Assembly (NCBI GenBank): GCA_036389315.1
Contig: DASVQF010000040.1
Location: forward strand, 186,001 to 250,000
Direction: 5' to 3'
DNA from: DASQYE01 sp036389315
Lineage (GTDB): Bacteria > Acidobacteriota > Blastocatellia > Pyrinomonadales > Pyrinomonadaceae
DNA: 64,000 nt
Shown: piece by piece, positions 20,572 through 30,260 of the stretch
Position numbering within the stretch: the first letter of the stretch is position 1
Layout: every line of letters starts with the position of its first letter
Position numbers and translations under genes: made by a program
Notes under the pieces: model-generated
Told to the model about the DNA's origin: nothing
The model's database searches: none
Seen by the model: only the letters and a program-made list of their open reading frames with translations

Positions 20572-21792
20572 TTAACGGGCGCGGCGCGGGCGGAACGAGC
20601 GGCGACCGGCGACGCTCGTGTGCCGGACTTGGGCCAACGGGCTGACGGCGCGGGCCGTAGCCTGCTGAGCTACAGCGCCGAATCCGGGTCTGAGGACTCG
20701 CTCGACCGTCTGGCCCGTCATGCGCTCTATGGCGCGCATGGAGGTCTCTTCGACGGGCGTGACGAGCGTGATGGCGCGGCCACGGTTGCCGGCCCTGCCC
20801 GTGCGGCCTATGCGATGCACGTAATCTTCGGGCGCGTGCGGCACGTCGTAGTTGATGACGTGCGAGATAGCGTCAACGTCTATGCCGCGCGCGGCGATGT
20901 CTGTGGCCACGAGGACGCGCGTGCGCCCTTCCTTAAAGCCTTGCAGTGCGGCTTCGCGCTGCGGCTGCGAGCGGTCTGCGTGAATGCGGCCGACCTTGTG
21001 CGAGCGGGCTTCGAGGATGTGCGAGAGGCGCTCGGCCCCGCGCCGCGTGCGCGTAAAGACCAGCACGCGCTCGAAACGCTCGCGCTCCAAAAGGTCTAGC
21101 AGCAGGGCCGTCTTCGATTCAATGGCGACCGTGTAAGCCATCTGCTCGACGGTTCCGGCTGTCGTGCCACGCCGATTGACTTCTACCAGTTTCGGCTCGC
21201 GCATGGTCGAGCGCGCGAGCTTTTCAATGGCGGGCGACATGGTGGCCGAAAACAGTAGCGTCTGCCGCTCGCGCGGGAGCGCCGCGAGCACGCGCTGGAT
21301 GGCCGGCCAGAAGCCCATGTCGAGCATGCGGTCTGCCTCGTCCAAAACGAGCGTCTCGACGTAAGAGAGGTTAACAGCGCCGCGCTCCATGTGATCGAGC
21401 AGGCGGCCCGGCGTAGCGATCACGAAGGTCGCGCCGCGCCTGAGAGCTTCGGTCTGGCGGCTCATCGAAGCGCCGCCGATGAGCGTGGCGCAACTGGCGC
21501 TCTTGCGCGGCACGAAGGAGCGGTAGCTCGTTTCGATCTGCGTCGCCAGCTCGCGCGTCGGGGCCAGGACGAGCACGCGCACGCCCGGGCGCGCTCTCTG
21601 CTGTATGCGTTGAATGATCGGGAGCAGGAAGGCTGCTGTCTTGCCCGTCCCCGTTTCGGCGCAGCCGATCAGGTCAGCGCCGCCGAGCACGACAGGGATC
21701 GCCTGCCGTTGGATTGGTGTTGGTTCGGTGTATCCGAGAGACTCGCATGCGCCGGATAAGGCGGCATTGAGCCCCAGTTGAGAAAAGTTCAT
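20572..21792 (-). CDS. rhlE: DEAD-box ATP-dependent RNA helicase, RhlE-type
   Basis: 406 residues from the ATG at 21792, with aaagga eight bases upstream. All helicase motifs are present in order: Q motif (PTPIQRQAIP), I AETGTGKT, Ia PTRELA, II DEAD (VLDEADRMLDMGF), III SAT, then VFTRTRRGAERL, ATDIAARGID, and VI HRIGRTGRAG. The C-terminal tail is short and basic (RRSFRPRRAR), as in RhlE. Such helicases unwind short RNA duplexes in ribosome assembly and RNA decay, often during cold adaptation. An RRM-type RNA-binding protein is encoded 170 bases upstream on the same strand, which supports a shared role in RNA handling. Confidence 0.93.
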   Translation of the reverse strand: MNFSQLGLNAALSGACESLGYTEPTPIQRQAIPVVLGGADLIGCAETGTGKTAAFLLPIIQRIQQRARPGVRVLVLAPTRELATQIETSYRSFVPRKSASCATLIGGASMSRQTEALRRGATFVIATPGRLLDHMERGAVNLSYVETLVLDEADRMLDMGFWPAIQRVLAALPRERQTLLFSATMSPAIEKLARSTMREPKLVEVNRRGTTAGTVEQMAYTVAIESKTALLLDLLERERFERVLVFTRTRRGAERLSHILEARSHKVGRIHADRSQPQREAALQGFKEGRTRVLVATDIAARGIDVDAISHVINYDVPHAPEDYVHRIGRTGRAGNRGRAITLVTPVEETSMRAIERMTGQTVERVLRPGFGAVAQQATARAVSPLAQVRHTSVAGRRSFRPRRAR

Positions 21793-21966
21793 GAAAGTCC
21801 TTTGGCGCTGCTCCGGCCCCTGCGACAACGCGAGAGGCGAGCGCGCTCCTGTTTCCTTTTAGCTTAAAATTTACGAAGCGCCCCCGGCGGCGTTTGTTGG
21901 TCGTCGGAGGCGCTTCGTTTCAAAAGAGTCAACCGTTCGTGGGCCAAAAAGCTTTCGCTCGACGGC

Positions 21967-22362
21967 TTACCACCGGGGTTCGCGATTTCCGCCGCCGCCG
22001 CCGTAGCCGCCACGGTCGCCACCGCCACCGTAACCGCCACGACCGCCGCCGCCACCGCGATTGCCGCCGTAGCCGCCGCGACCACCGCCACCGCCGCCGC
22101 CGCCGCTCCGATTCTCGCGCGGGCGAGCCTCGTTGACGGTCAGGTTGCGGCCGTTGAACTCCTTACCATTGAACTGCTGGATGGCCGCCTGGCCCTCTTC
22201 GGGCGAAGACATCTCGACGAAGCCGAAGCCGCGCGAGCGACCCGTCTCGCGGTCTTCGACGACCGAAGCCGACTCGACCGTGCCCGCCTGCCCGAATAGT
22301 TGCTGCAAGTCTTCGCTCGAAGTCTGGAACGACAGATTACCGACGTAAAGTTTCATAGACAT
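21967..22362 (-). CDS. Glycine-rich RRM RNA-binding protein
   Basis: 131 residues from the ATG at 22362; a second ATG two codons on is possible. Residues 3-80 form one RRM with RNP2 (LYVGNL) and RNP1 (RGFGFVEM). The tail (about residues 88-131) is almost entirely Gly with Arg, Tyr and Asn (RGGYGG units), as in cyanobacterial Rbp and plant GRP proteins. Members bind single-stranded RNA and are often cold-induced. The tail DNA is a GCC/GCCACC-type low-complexity run. It neighbours the RhlE-type helicase gene. Confidence 0.92.
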   Translation of the reverse strand: MSMKLYVGNLSFQTSSEDLQQLFGQAGTVESASVVEDRETGRSRGFGFVEMSSPEEGQAAIQQFNGKEFNGRNLTVNEARPRENRSGGGGGGGGRGGYGGNRGGGGGRGGYGGGGDRGGYGGGGGNREPRW

Positions 22363-22647
22363 AAATGTGTGTACCTTGCTGCTGACCTCGCGGGCCAGGA
22401 GCGTCTGAGAGAAGCTATGCGAATCTAAGTGGCTTCGATGTAACGGTAGGCAGCGAAGGCTTACGGGTTCGAGTGCTCCTGCCAATCAAGGGGAGCGGCT
22501 TCTAAAGTTGAAATCGGCCTACTCTCGAACTATCCAAAACGCTATTCGCAGAAGGTCTATCCAAGCGTGCAGCGCATCACCGTTGATGCAAGAGAGAAGG
22601 AGTAACCAGTCACTATGATGCACTACTTGGCCCTTCAGTTGCAAGCC

Positions 22648-22716
22648 GGGAAGAGAGGAAAGAGAAAGACGGCAGGAGCATGGGCTTCATCTTTCCTTCT
22701 TCCTTTTGCCTTTCCC
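22648..22716. repeat. Purine-armed imperfect hairpin upstream of the giant kinase
   Basis: A purine-rich arm (22648-22669) faces a pyrimidine-rich arm (22691-22716), imperfectly complementary. It sits in the roughly 620-base gap between the RRM gene and the kinase. That gap also holds a promoter candidate (22741-22769) and two short stems at 22776-22797 and 22842-22865. Confidence 0.45.
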
Positions 22717-22740
22717 GAGCCGGGAGCCGAGAAATAGTAT

Positions 22741-22769
22741 TTACATATTTGCGCCCGCTCGGTATAGAA
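22741..22769 (+). promoter_or_regulatory. Candidate sigma-70 promoter of the signalling operon
   Basis: A -35 TTTACA (22741-22746), a spacer of exactly 17 bases and a -10 TATAGA (22764-22769). The predicted start near 22777 coincides with a small stem (GTGCCGG/CCGGCAC, 22776-22797), giving a leader of about 210 bases before the kinase ATG. Confidence 0.5.
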
Positions 22770-22987
22770 TATCTGTGCCGGGGCGATGACCGGCACAATT
22801 AAAACTTATTCCCCCAATCAAATTTCTCCCGTCAGGTTCCGTAGTGTCGGGCGCGCTCCGACACTGCCGGACGCTCCACTTCGGAATATGCACTTCTGAG
22901 AGTTGAAGAATACCCTGCTGGCAGTTGGCCGCTAAAGGCTGCACGCGAAGCATGCCCCTTGAAGGGGATAATTGTCGAAAGGAAGCG

Positions 22988-25900
22988 ATGCGAAATCAAC
23001 AGGAAAACACCGACACGCTCGATACTAAGCTGCTGCTGAAGACCCTTATGGCCTTCAAGAGAGGCGACTTTTCCGCCCGCCTCCCGACCGAATGGACGGG
23101 CGAGGCCGGGAAGATAGCAGACACTCTTAATGACATTATCGAATTGAACGAGAAGACTACGCGCGAGCTGGAACGCGTCAGCCGCGTGGTCGGCCGCGAA
23201 GGCAAGATCACGCAGCGTGCGACCGTTCCGGCCGCCAGCGGCTCCTGGGTCAGCCTCGTGGATTCCGTCAACGTCCTGATAGACGACCTGGCGCGGCCGA
23301 CGAGCGAGATGGCGCGCGTCATAGGCGCTGTGGCCAACGGCGACCTCTCGCAACGGATGTCCCTGGATGTGGAGGGCCGCCCGCTCAAGGGCGAGTTCCT
23401 CCGCTCGGTCAAGATCGTCAACTCGATGGTTGACCAGCTAGGCTCCTTCGCCTCGGAAGTGACGCGTGTCGCGCGCGAAGTCGGCACGGAAGGAAAACTG
23501 GGCGGCGAAGCGAAAGTCAAAGGCGTGGCCGGGACGTGGAAAGACTTGACCGACAGCGTCAACTCGATGGCCGGGAACCTCACAGCGCAGGTGAGAAATA
23601 TCGCGGAAGTGACGACGGCGGTCGCCAACGGGGACTTGTCCAAGAAGATCACGGTGGACGTGAAAGGAGAAATCCTTGAGCTAAAGAACACAATTAATAC
23701 GATGGTCGATCAATTGAACTCCTTCGCCTCGGAAGTGACGCGTGTCGCGCGCGAAGTCGGCACGGAAGGGAAGCTGGGCGGGCAGGCGGACGTGCGAGGG
23801 GTGGCCGGGACGTGGAAGGATTTGACGGATAACGTCAACTCGATGGCCGGTAATTTGACTGGACAGGTACGCAACATCGCAGAGGTCACAACGGCAGTCG
23901 CCAACGGCGATTTGTCGAAGAAGATCACGGTAGATGTGAAAGGAGAAATCCTTGAACTGAAGAACACGATCAACACGATGGTCGATCAATTGAACTCCTT
24001 CGCCTCGGAAGTGACGCGTGTGGCGCGCGAAGTAGGTACGGAAGGGAAGCTTGGTGGTCAAGCGGATGTGAAGGGCGTCGCCGGGACATGGAAAGACCTG
24101 ACGGATAACGTGAACTTCATGGCCGGTAATCTGACGAGCCAGGTGCGCAACATCGCAGAGGTCACGACAGCAGTCGCTAATGGAGACTTGTCGAAGAAGA
24201 TTACTGTAGACGTGAAAGGAGAAATCCTTGAGCTGAAAGATACGATCAACACGATGGTCGATCAGCTCAACGGCTTCGCCTCGGAAGTGACGCGCGTCGC
24301 TCGCGAAGTGGGTTCAGAAGGAAAGCTCGGCGGGCAGGCTGATGTGAAGGGCGTCGCCGGGACTTGGAAAGACCTGACCGATAGTGTGAACTCGATGGCC
24401 GGTAATTTGACTGGACAGGTGAGAAATATCGCGGAAGTGACGACGGCGGTCGCCAACGGGGACTTGTCCAAGAAGATCACGGTAGATGTCCGGGGCGAGA
24501 TACTAGAGCTGAAAGATACGATCAACACGATGGTCGATCAGCTCAACGGCTTCGCCTCGGAAGTGACGCGCGTCGCTCGCGAAGTGGGTTCAGAAGGGAA
24601 GCTCGGCGGGCAGGCGGACGTGCGAGGGGTGGCCGGGACTTGGAAGGACTTGACCGACAGCGTCAACTCGATGGCCGGAAACTTAACCGGGCAGGTGAGA
24701 AATATTGCAGAGGTCACGACGGCGGTCGCCAACGGGGATTTGTCCAAGAAGATCACGGTGGACGTGAAAGGAGAAATCCTTGAACTGAAGAACACGATCA
24801 ACACGATGGTCGATCAGCTTAGCTCTTTCGCCTCGGAAGTGACGCGTGTGGCGCGCGAAGTGGGCACGGAAGGGAAGCTCGGCGGGCAGGCCCAGGTGAC
24901 GGGCGTCGCCGGGACATGGAAAGACCTGACGGATAACGTGAACTTCATGGCCGGTAATCTGACCAGCCAGGTGAGAAACATCGCAGAGGTCACGACGGCA
25001 GTCGCCAACGGCGATTTGTCGAAGAAGATCACAGTAGATGTCCGGGGCGAGATACTAGAGCTGAAGAACACAATTAATACGATGGTCGATCAGCTTAATT
25101 CATTCGCTTCGGAAGTGACGCGTGTGGCGCGCGAAGTCGGCACGGAAGGAAAACTGGGTGGGCAGGCAGAAGTTAAAGGTGTTGCCGGGACTTGGAAAGA
25201 CCTGACGGATAACGTGAACTTCATGGCCGGGAACCTCACAGCACAAGTGAGAAATATCGCGGAAGTGACGACGGCAGTCGCCAACGGCGATTTGTCGAAG
25301 AAGATCACGGTAGATGTGAAAGGAGAAATCCTTGAGCTGAAGAACACGATTAATACGATGGTCGATCAATTGAACTCCTTCGCTTCGGAAGTGACGCGTG
25401 TCGCGCGTGAAGTGGGCACGGAAGGAAAGCTCGGCGGGCAGGCGGACGTGCGAGGGGTGGCTGGGACGTGGAAGGATGTGACGGATAACGTCAACTCGAT
25501 GGCCGGTAATTTGACTGGACAGGTGCGCGGCATCGCTAAGGTCGTGACGGCCGTGGCGAATGGCGACCTGGAACGCAAGCTGACGGTGGAGGCCAAAGGC
25601 GAGATAGCCGAGCTGGCCGATACCATCAACAGCATGACCGACACGCTTGCGACCTTCGCCGACCAGGTGACTACTGTGGCGCGCGAAGTGGGTGTCGAAG
25701 GAAAGCTGGGCGGGCAGGCCAACGTGCCCGGCGCTGCCGGAACCTGGAGAGACCTGACCGATAACGTCAACGGCCTGGCGGCCAACCTCACGACGCAGGT
25801 GCGCGCCATCGCCGAAGTCTCGACGGCTGTGACCAAGGGCGACCTCACGCGCTCCATCGCCGTCGAGGCGCAGGGCGAGGTGGCCAAGCTCAAAGACAAC

Positions 25901-28831
25901 ATCAACGAGATGATTATCAACCTGCGCGAGACGACGCAGAAGAACACCGAGCAGGATTGGTTAAAGACCAATCTCGCGCGCTTCACGCGCATGCTGCAAG
26001 GGCAGCGCGACATGACCACGGTCTCGCAGATGGTCTTAAGTGAGCTTGCGCCGCTCGTAGACGCGCAGCAGGGCATCTTCTACGTCAACGCCTCCAATAA
26101 CGGCCAGCCGTTGATGAGGCTCCTGGGCAGCTACGCCTACACCGAGCGCAAGAATCTCTCGAATGAATACCGCCCCGGACAGGGCCTCGTGGGCCAGTGC
26201 ATCATCGAGCGCGAGCGCATTCTCCTGACCAACGTGCCCGACGATTACATACACATCAGCTCCGGCCTCGGCGAAGCCAAGCCTCTGAACATCATCGTCC
26301 TGCCCGTGCTCTTCGAGAACGAGGTCAAGGCCGTCATCGAGCTTGCTTCCTTCAATCGCTTCAACGACACGCACCTGACCTTCCTCGATCAATTGACGGA
26401 GAGCATAGGCATCGTCCTCAATACGATTGAGGCCAACACCAGAACCGAGCAACTGCTGCAACAGTCGCAGGCGCTCGCCACAGAGTTGCAGAGCCAGCAG
26501 GACGAGCTGAAGAAGACCAACGAGCAGCTTGAGAAACAGGCCGAATCTTTGCGCGAATCCGAAGAGCTGCTGAAGAGCCAGCAGGAAGAGCTGCAACAGA
26601 CCAACGAGGAGTTGCAGGAGAAGGCGACGCTGCTTGCGCGCCAGAAGGCAGAGGTCGAGGCCAAGAACCGCGAGGTGGAAGAAGCGCGCTGGGAGATGGA
26701 GGAGAAGGCAGAGCAGTTGGCCCTCACCTCCAAGTACAAGTCGGAATTCCTCGCCAACATGTCGCACGAGCTGCGCACGCCCCTCAACAGCATGCTGATA
26801 CTTTCGCGCCAGTTGGCCGAAAACATGGACGACAACCTGACGCCCAAGCAGGTGCAGTTCGCCGAAACCATCCACTCCTCGGGCGCAGACCTGCTCTCGC
26901 TCATCAACGACATCCTGGATCTCTCGAAGATCGAGTCGGGCATGATGGCGATAGAGATCGGCGAGGTCTCTTTCAAGGACGTGGTCGATCAACTTGAGCG
27001 CAGCTTCCACCAGGTCGCACAGGATAAGAAGCTGGAGTTCATCGTAGAGCAGAACGAAGACTTGGGCCCATACGTGCACACGGACGAGAAGCGGTTGCAG
27101 CAAATCCTCAAGAACCTGCTCTCGAACGCTTTCAAGTTCACCGAGCAGGGCAGCGTTACGCTTCGCATAGAGCCTGTGGTTCAGCGCGGGCGCTTCCAGC
27201 AGGAGTCCTTGAACCGCGCCGAGCATGTCGTCGCCTTCTCCGTCATAGACACTGGCATAGGCATCGCCGCCGACAAGCAGCGCATTATCTTCGAGGCGTT
27301 CCAGCAGGCCGACGGCACGACGAGCCGCAAGTATGGCGGGACGGGCCTCGGCCTTTCGATCAGCCGCGAGATCGCGCGCCTGCTCGGCGGCGAAATCCGC
27401 GTCGTCAGCACGCCCGGCGAGGGCAGCATGTTCACGCTCTACCTGCCCAGGGACTACGCGCCGAACGCTTCGGGCAATGGTGGTGGGGGCGGCGGCACTT
27501 CGCAACTGCACGCGACGCGCCCGGTCACAGCCGATGCGGCGAAGAGTTGGACTCCGAGCGCCGTTTCGAGCGTCGATATGTTTGCTCCCGACGAGGTGAT
27601 AGAGATCAGCGATGATCGTCACTCCATCTTCGACGGCGAGAGGGTTGTGCTGATTGTCGAAGACGATGTCAACTTCGCAGGCATCCTGCTTGACCTCGCG
27701 CGCGAGAAGGGGTTCAAGGGAGTGATCGCGACGCGCGGCGACCAGGCGCTTGCCCTGGCGCGCAAGTACAAGCCGGACGCCATCACCCTCGACATCAAGC
27801 TGCCCGACCGTGACGGCTGGACTGTGCTCGACCGTCTCAAGCACAACCCCGACACGAGCCACATCCCCGTTCACATCATCTCGGGCGAAGAGCAGCGGCA
27901 GAGGGCCCTGCACCTCGGCGCGATCACGCACCTGCAAAAGCCCGTCAGCCGCGAAGACCTCGCCACGGCCTTCGATCAGATAGCGGCCTTTGCCGAACGC
28001 CGTGTTCGCAAGCTGCTCGTCGTCGAAGATGACGACACGCAGCGCATGAGCATAGTCGAGCTGATCGGCAACGGCGATGTCGTCACGACCGCGGTCGCGA
28101 CCGGCGCTGAAGCCATCTCGGCGCTCAAGGAAGAGCCCTTCGACTGCATGGTGCTTGACCTGAGGTTGCCCGACATGACCGGCTTCGAGTTGATCGAGAC
28201 GATTCAGAAGGAGCTGGGGCGCGCAGACCTTCCGATCATCATCTACACGGGCAAGGAGCTGACGGCCAGGGAAGAGACGCAACTGAGGAAGGTGGCCGAC
28301 GCCATCATCGTCAAGGAAGCAAGCTCGCCCGAACGCCTGCTGGCCGAAACGGCTCTCTTCCTGCATCGCGTCGAAGCCAACCTGCCGGAGCCCAAGCGGC
28401 GCATGCTCGAACAACTGCATCGCCGCGACCCAGTGCTCGCGGGACGCAAAGTCCTGATCGTGGACGACGACGTGCGCAACATCTTCGCTTTGACGAGCGC
28501 GCTCGAAAGCCACAATATGCAGGTCGTTCACTCCGAGAACGGGCAGGAGGGCATAGACATCCTCAAGCGCACGCCCGACATCGAGGTCGTCCTGATGGAC
28601 ATCATGATGCCTGGGATGGACGGCTACGAGGCGATTCGTGAGATTCGTTCTATGCCGCAGTTCGCGCAGCTTCCGATCATTGCGCTGACGGCCAAGGCCA
28701 TGAAGGCAGACCGCGACCGCTGCATAGAGGCCGGAGCCTCCGACTATATCTCCAAGCCTCTGGACGTAGACCAACTGCTTTCGCTCCTGCGGGTCTGGCT
28801 CTACCGCCAGCAGGATGAGATGCAAGCATGA
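22988..28831 (+). CDS. Giant poly-HAMP hybrid histidine kinase with three receivers
   Basis: 1947 residues from the ATG at 22988, with aaggaag upstream. No membrane segment is visible, so it is likely cytoplasmic. An N-terminal HAMP-like region (residues about 10-140) precedes nine tandem 92-residue repeats (residues about 145-972), each holding two HAMP-like helices pairs (GTWKDLTDNVN, AVANGDLSKKI). A GAF domain follows (about 1000-1140), then a Gln/Glu coiled coil and HisKA with phospho-site SHELRTPLNS. The HATPase has N (LLSNAFKFT), G1 (DTGIGI) and G2 (GTGLGLSI) boxes. Three receivers carry phospho-acceptors in TLDIKLPD, VLDLRLPD and LMDIMMPG. Poly-HAMP kinases resemble fungal group III (Nik1-type) osmosensors. 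The stop overlaps cheR (ATGA), and cheB and a second kinase follow. Confidence 0.95.
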   Translation: MRNQQENTDTLDTKLLLKTLMAFKRGDFSARLPTEWTGEAGKIADTLNDIIELNEKTTRELERVSRVVGREGKITQRATVPAASGSWVSLVDSVNVLIDDLARPTSEMARVIGAVANGDLSQRMSLDVEGRPLKGEFLRSVKIVNSMVDQLGSFASEVTRVAREVGTEGKLGGEAKVKGVAGTWKDLTDSVNSMAGNLTAQVRNIAEVTTAVANGDLSKKITVDVKGEILELKNTINTMVDQLNSFASEVTRVAREVGTEGKLGGQADVRGVAGTWKDLTDNVNSMAGNLTGQVRNIAEVTTAVANGDLSKKITVDVKGEILELKNTINTMVDQLNSFASEVTRVAREVGTEGKLGGQADVKGVAGTWKDLTDNVNFMAGNLTSQVRNIAEVTTAVANGDLSKKITVDVKGEILELKDTINTMVDQLNGFASEVTRVAREVGSEGKLGGQADVKGVAGTWKDLTDSVNSMAGNLTGQVRNIAEVTTAVANGDLSKKITVDVRGEILELKDTINTMVDQLNGFASEVTRVAREVGSEGKLGGQADVRGVAGTWKDLTDSVNSMAGNLTGQVRNIAEVTTAVANGDLSKKITVDVKGEILELKNTINTMVDQLSSFASEVTRVAREVGTEGKLGGQAQVTGVAGTWKDLTDNVNFMAGNLTSQVRNIAEVTTAVANGDLSKKITVDVRGEILELKNTINTMVDQLNSFASEVTRVAREVGTEGKLGGQAEVKGVAGTWKDLTDNVNFMAGNLTAQVRNIAEVTTAVANGDLSKKITVDVKGEILELKNTINTMVDQLNSFASEVTRVAREVGTEGKLGGQADVRGVAGTWKDVTDNVNSMAGNLTGQVRGIAKVVTAVANGDLERKLTVEAKGEIAELADTINSMTDTLATFADQVTTVAREVGVEGKLGGQANVPGAAGTWRDLTDNVNGLAANLTTQVRAIAEVSTAVTKGDLTRSIAVEAQGEVAKLKDNINEMIINLRETTQKNTEQDWLKTNLARFTRMLQGQRDMTTVSQMVLSELAPLVDAQQGIFYVNASNNGQPLMRLLGSYAYTERKNLSNEYRPGQGLVGQCIIERERILLTNVPDDYIHISSGLGEAKPLNIIVLPVLFENEVKAVIELASFNRFNDTHLTFLDQLTESIGIVLNTIEANTRTEQLLQQSQALATELQSQQDELKKTNEQLEKQAESLRESEELLKSQQEELQQTNEELQEKATLLARQKAEVEAKNREVEEARWEMEEKAEQLALTSKYKSEFLANMSHELRTPLNSMLILSRQLAENMDDNLTPKQVQFAETIHSSGADLLSLINDILDLSKIESGMMAIEIGEVSFKDVVDQLERSFHQVAQDKKLEFIVEQNEDLGPYVHTDEKRLQQILKNLLSNAFKFTEQGSVTLRIEPVVQRGRFQQESLNRAEHVVAFSVIDTGIGIAADKQRIIFEAFQQADGTTSRKYGGTGLGLSISREIARLLGGEIRVVSTPGEGSMFTLYLPRDYAPNASGNGGGGGGTSQLHATRPVTADAAKSWTPSAVSSVDMFAPDEVIEISDDRHSIFDGERVVLIVEDDVNFAGILLDLAREKGFKGVIATRGDQALALARKYKPDAITLDIKLPDRDGWTVLDRLKHNPDTSHIPVHIISGEEQRQRALHLGAITHLQKPVSREDLATAFDQIAAFAERRVRKLLVVEDDDTQRMSIVELIGNGDVVTTAVATGAEAISALKEEPFDCMVLDLRLPDMTGFELIETIQKELGRADLPIIIYTGKELTAREETQLRKVADAIIVKEASSPERLLAETALFLHRVEANLPEPKRRMLEQLHRRDPVLAGRKVLIVDDDVRNIFALTSALESHNMQVVHSENGQEGIDILKRTPDIEVVLMDIMMPGMDGYEAIREIRSMPQFAQLPIIALTAKAMKADRDRCIEAGASDYISKPLDVDQLLSLLRVWLYRQQDEMQA
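23420..25903 (+). repeat. Nine tandem 276-bp coding repeats (poly-HAMP)
   Basis: Units begin at 23420, 23696, 23972, 24248, 24524, 24800, 25076, 25352 and 25628. Units 1-7 and most of 8 are very similar at DNA level, with long identical blocks shared between non-adjacent copies (for example the VGSEGKL variant in units 4 and 5 only). The last one and a half units are diverged. The pattern points to recent unequal exchange or gene conversion. Confidence 0.93.
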
Positions 28832-29670
28832 GCGCGCTGCCGCAAGTAGAACAGACGGAGCTCGAAGACATAGAGATAGCGCTCCTGCTCGAAGGGCTCT
28901 ATCGCTATTACGGTTTCGATTTTCGCGAGTATTCTCCGGCCTCTTTGAAGCGGCGCATCCTGGAACGGATGCGGGCCGAGAAGATCGAGACCGTTTCGAG
29001 CTACCAGGATCGCGTGCTGCACGACGCGGCGTGCATGGAGAGGTTGCTGTTGGGCCTCTCCGTGCACGTCACCTCGATGTTCCGCGACCCCGAATTCTAC
29101 CTGACCTTTCGGCAAAAGATCGTGCCGCTGCTGAAGACCTATCCGACCGTGCGTATCTGGCACGCCGGCTGCTCGACGGGCGAAGAGGTCTACTCGATGG
29201 CGATCCTGTTGCAGGAGGAAGGGCTCTATCGCAAGTGCGTCATCTACGCCACGGACATCAGCCACGAGGTCTTACGAAAAGCCAGGGAGGGCATCTTCCC
29301 GCTGGCGACGATGCAGGAATACACGAGCAACTACATGAGGGCCGGAGGCAAGCACGAGTTCTCGGATTATTACACGGCCCATTACGACAACGTGATCTTT
29401 CATCCCTCGCTGAAGACCAACGTCGTCTTCGCCGAGCATAACCTGGCGACCGACGGCTCCTTCAACGAGTTTCACGTCATCCTGTGCCGCAACGTGATGA
29501 TCTATTTCAACAAGGCTTTGCAGGAGCGGGTGCATAACCTGATCTACGGGAGCCTGAGCATGTTCGGCGTGCTCGGCCTGGGCAATAAGGAGTCGCTGAA
29601 GTTTACTCCGCGCGAGGCTTTTTACGAGCGACTGGATAGCCATAGCAAGCTCTATCGAAAGGTGCGATAA
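28828..29670 (+). CDS. cheR: CheR-type protein-glutamate methyltransferase
   Basis: 280 residues starting in an ATGA overlap with the giant kinase. The N-terminal helical part (RRILERMRAE) and the SAM domain are both present: VTSMFRDPEFY, WHAGCSTGEEVYSMAILL (SAM-binding), IYATDISHEVL and FHVILCRNVMIYFN. These are the CheR signatures. CheR enzymes transfer methyl groups from S-adenosylmethionine to receptor glutamates. No chemoreceptor is encoded here, so the target may be the neighbouring kinase's HAMP/coiled-coil array or another sensor, which is inference. cheB follows two bases later. Confidence 0.94.
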   Translation: MSALPQVEQTELEDIEIALLLEGLYRYYGFDFREYSPASLKRRILERMRAEKIETVSSYQDRVLHDAACMERLLLGLSVHVTSMFRDPEFYLTFRQKIVPLLKTYPTVRIWHAGCSTGEEVYSMAILLQEEGLYRKCVIYATDISHEVLRKAREGIFPLATMQEYTSNYMRAGGKHEFSDYYTAHYDNVIFHPSLKTNVVFAEHNLATDGSFNEFHVILCRNVMIYFNKALQERVHNLIYGSLSMFGVLGLGNKESLKFTPREAFYERLDSHSKLYRKVR

Positions 29671-29672
29671 GC

Positions 29673-30260
29673 GTGGCCTTTGAGATCGTCTGCATAGGCG
29701 CATCCTACGGCGGGCTCTCTGCGCTGCAAGTGCTGCTGCCCGGACTGGCCGAGGATTTCCCGCTGCCCGTCGTCGTCGTGCAGCATCGCAAGAAGGATGC
29801 CGACGACGGGTTGTGCGAGTTCCTGCGCAAGCGCAGCCCGCTGCCGCTCACGGAGCCGAACGACAAGGAGAAGGTCGAGCCGGGGCGCGTCTATCTCGCG
29901 CCGCGCGACTATCACCTGCTGATCGAGAAATCTATCTTCGCGCTCTCGACGGACGCGCCCGTCGGGCATGCGCGCCCCTCGATTGATGTGCTGTTCGAGT
30001 CGGCCGCGGAGGTTTACAAGGAGCGAGCGGTCGGCGTCATCCTGACGGGCGCGAATCGGGACGGGGCGCGCGGCCTGGCGCGCATCAAGAGCTTCGGCGG
30101 CTTTACGGTCGTCCAAGACCCGGCGAGCGCCGAATCGCGCGCGATGCCGGAGGCAGCCGTCGCCGCGACAGCGGTTGACCGCATCTTACCGCTTCAGGAG
30201 ATGGCCCATTTCCTGAACGGGCTGTGTCATCCCACTCAGAGGTTGTTACATGCAAGATGA
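29673..30260 (+). CDS. cheB: CheB-type methylesterase domain protein
   Basis: 195 residues from a GTG start. Only the catalytic domain is present, without the usual N-terminal receiver. The Ser in IGASYGG, His in VVQHRKK and Asp in LTGANRDGARGL form the expected triad, and QDPASAESRAMPEAA is a family signature. It removes methyl groups added by CheR. Regulation must come from another protein because the receiver is missing; the next gene, which overlaps by 11 bases, encodes a kinase with an N-terminal receiver. Such receiver-less CheB proteins are common in alternative chemosensory and kinase clusters. Confidence 0.92.
   Translation: MAFEIVCIGASYGGLSALQVLLPGLAEDFPLPVVVVQHRKKDADDGLCEFLRKRSPLPLTEPNDKEKVEPGRVYLAPRDYHLLIEKSIFALSTDAPVGHARPSIDVLFESAAEVYKERAVGVILTGANRDGARGLARIKSFGGFTVVQDPASAESRAMPEAAVAATAVDRILPLQEMAHFLNGLCHPTQRLLHAR

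Noticed and set aside
21967..22120. Tandem GCC/GCCACC repeat as an independent element
   Set aside because: It is the glycine-rich coding tail of the RRM protein.
22615..22737. Possible 40-residue plus-strand peptide with gagagaaggag upstream
   Set aside because: Spacing from the ribosome-like site is about 12 bases, and the frame runs through an imperfect hairpin; no support beyond an open frame.
26036..28825. 929-residue minus-strand frame
   Set aside because: Antisense shadow of the giant kinase; no recognisable domain.
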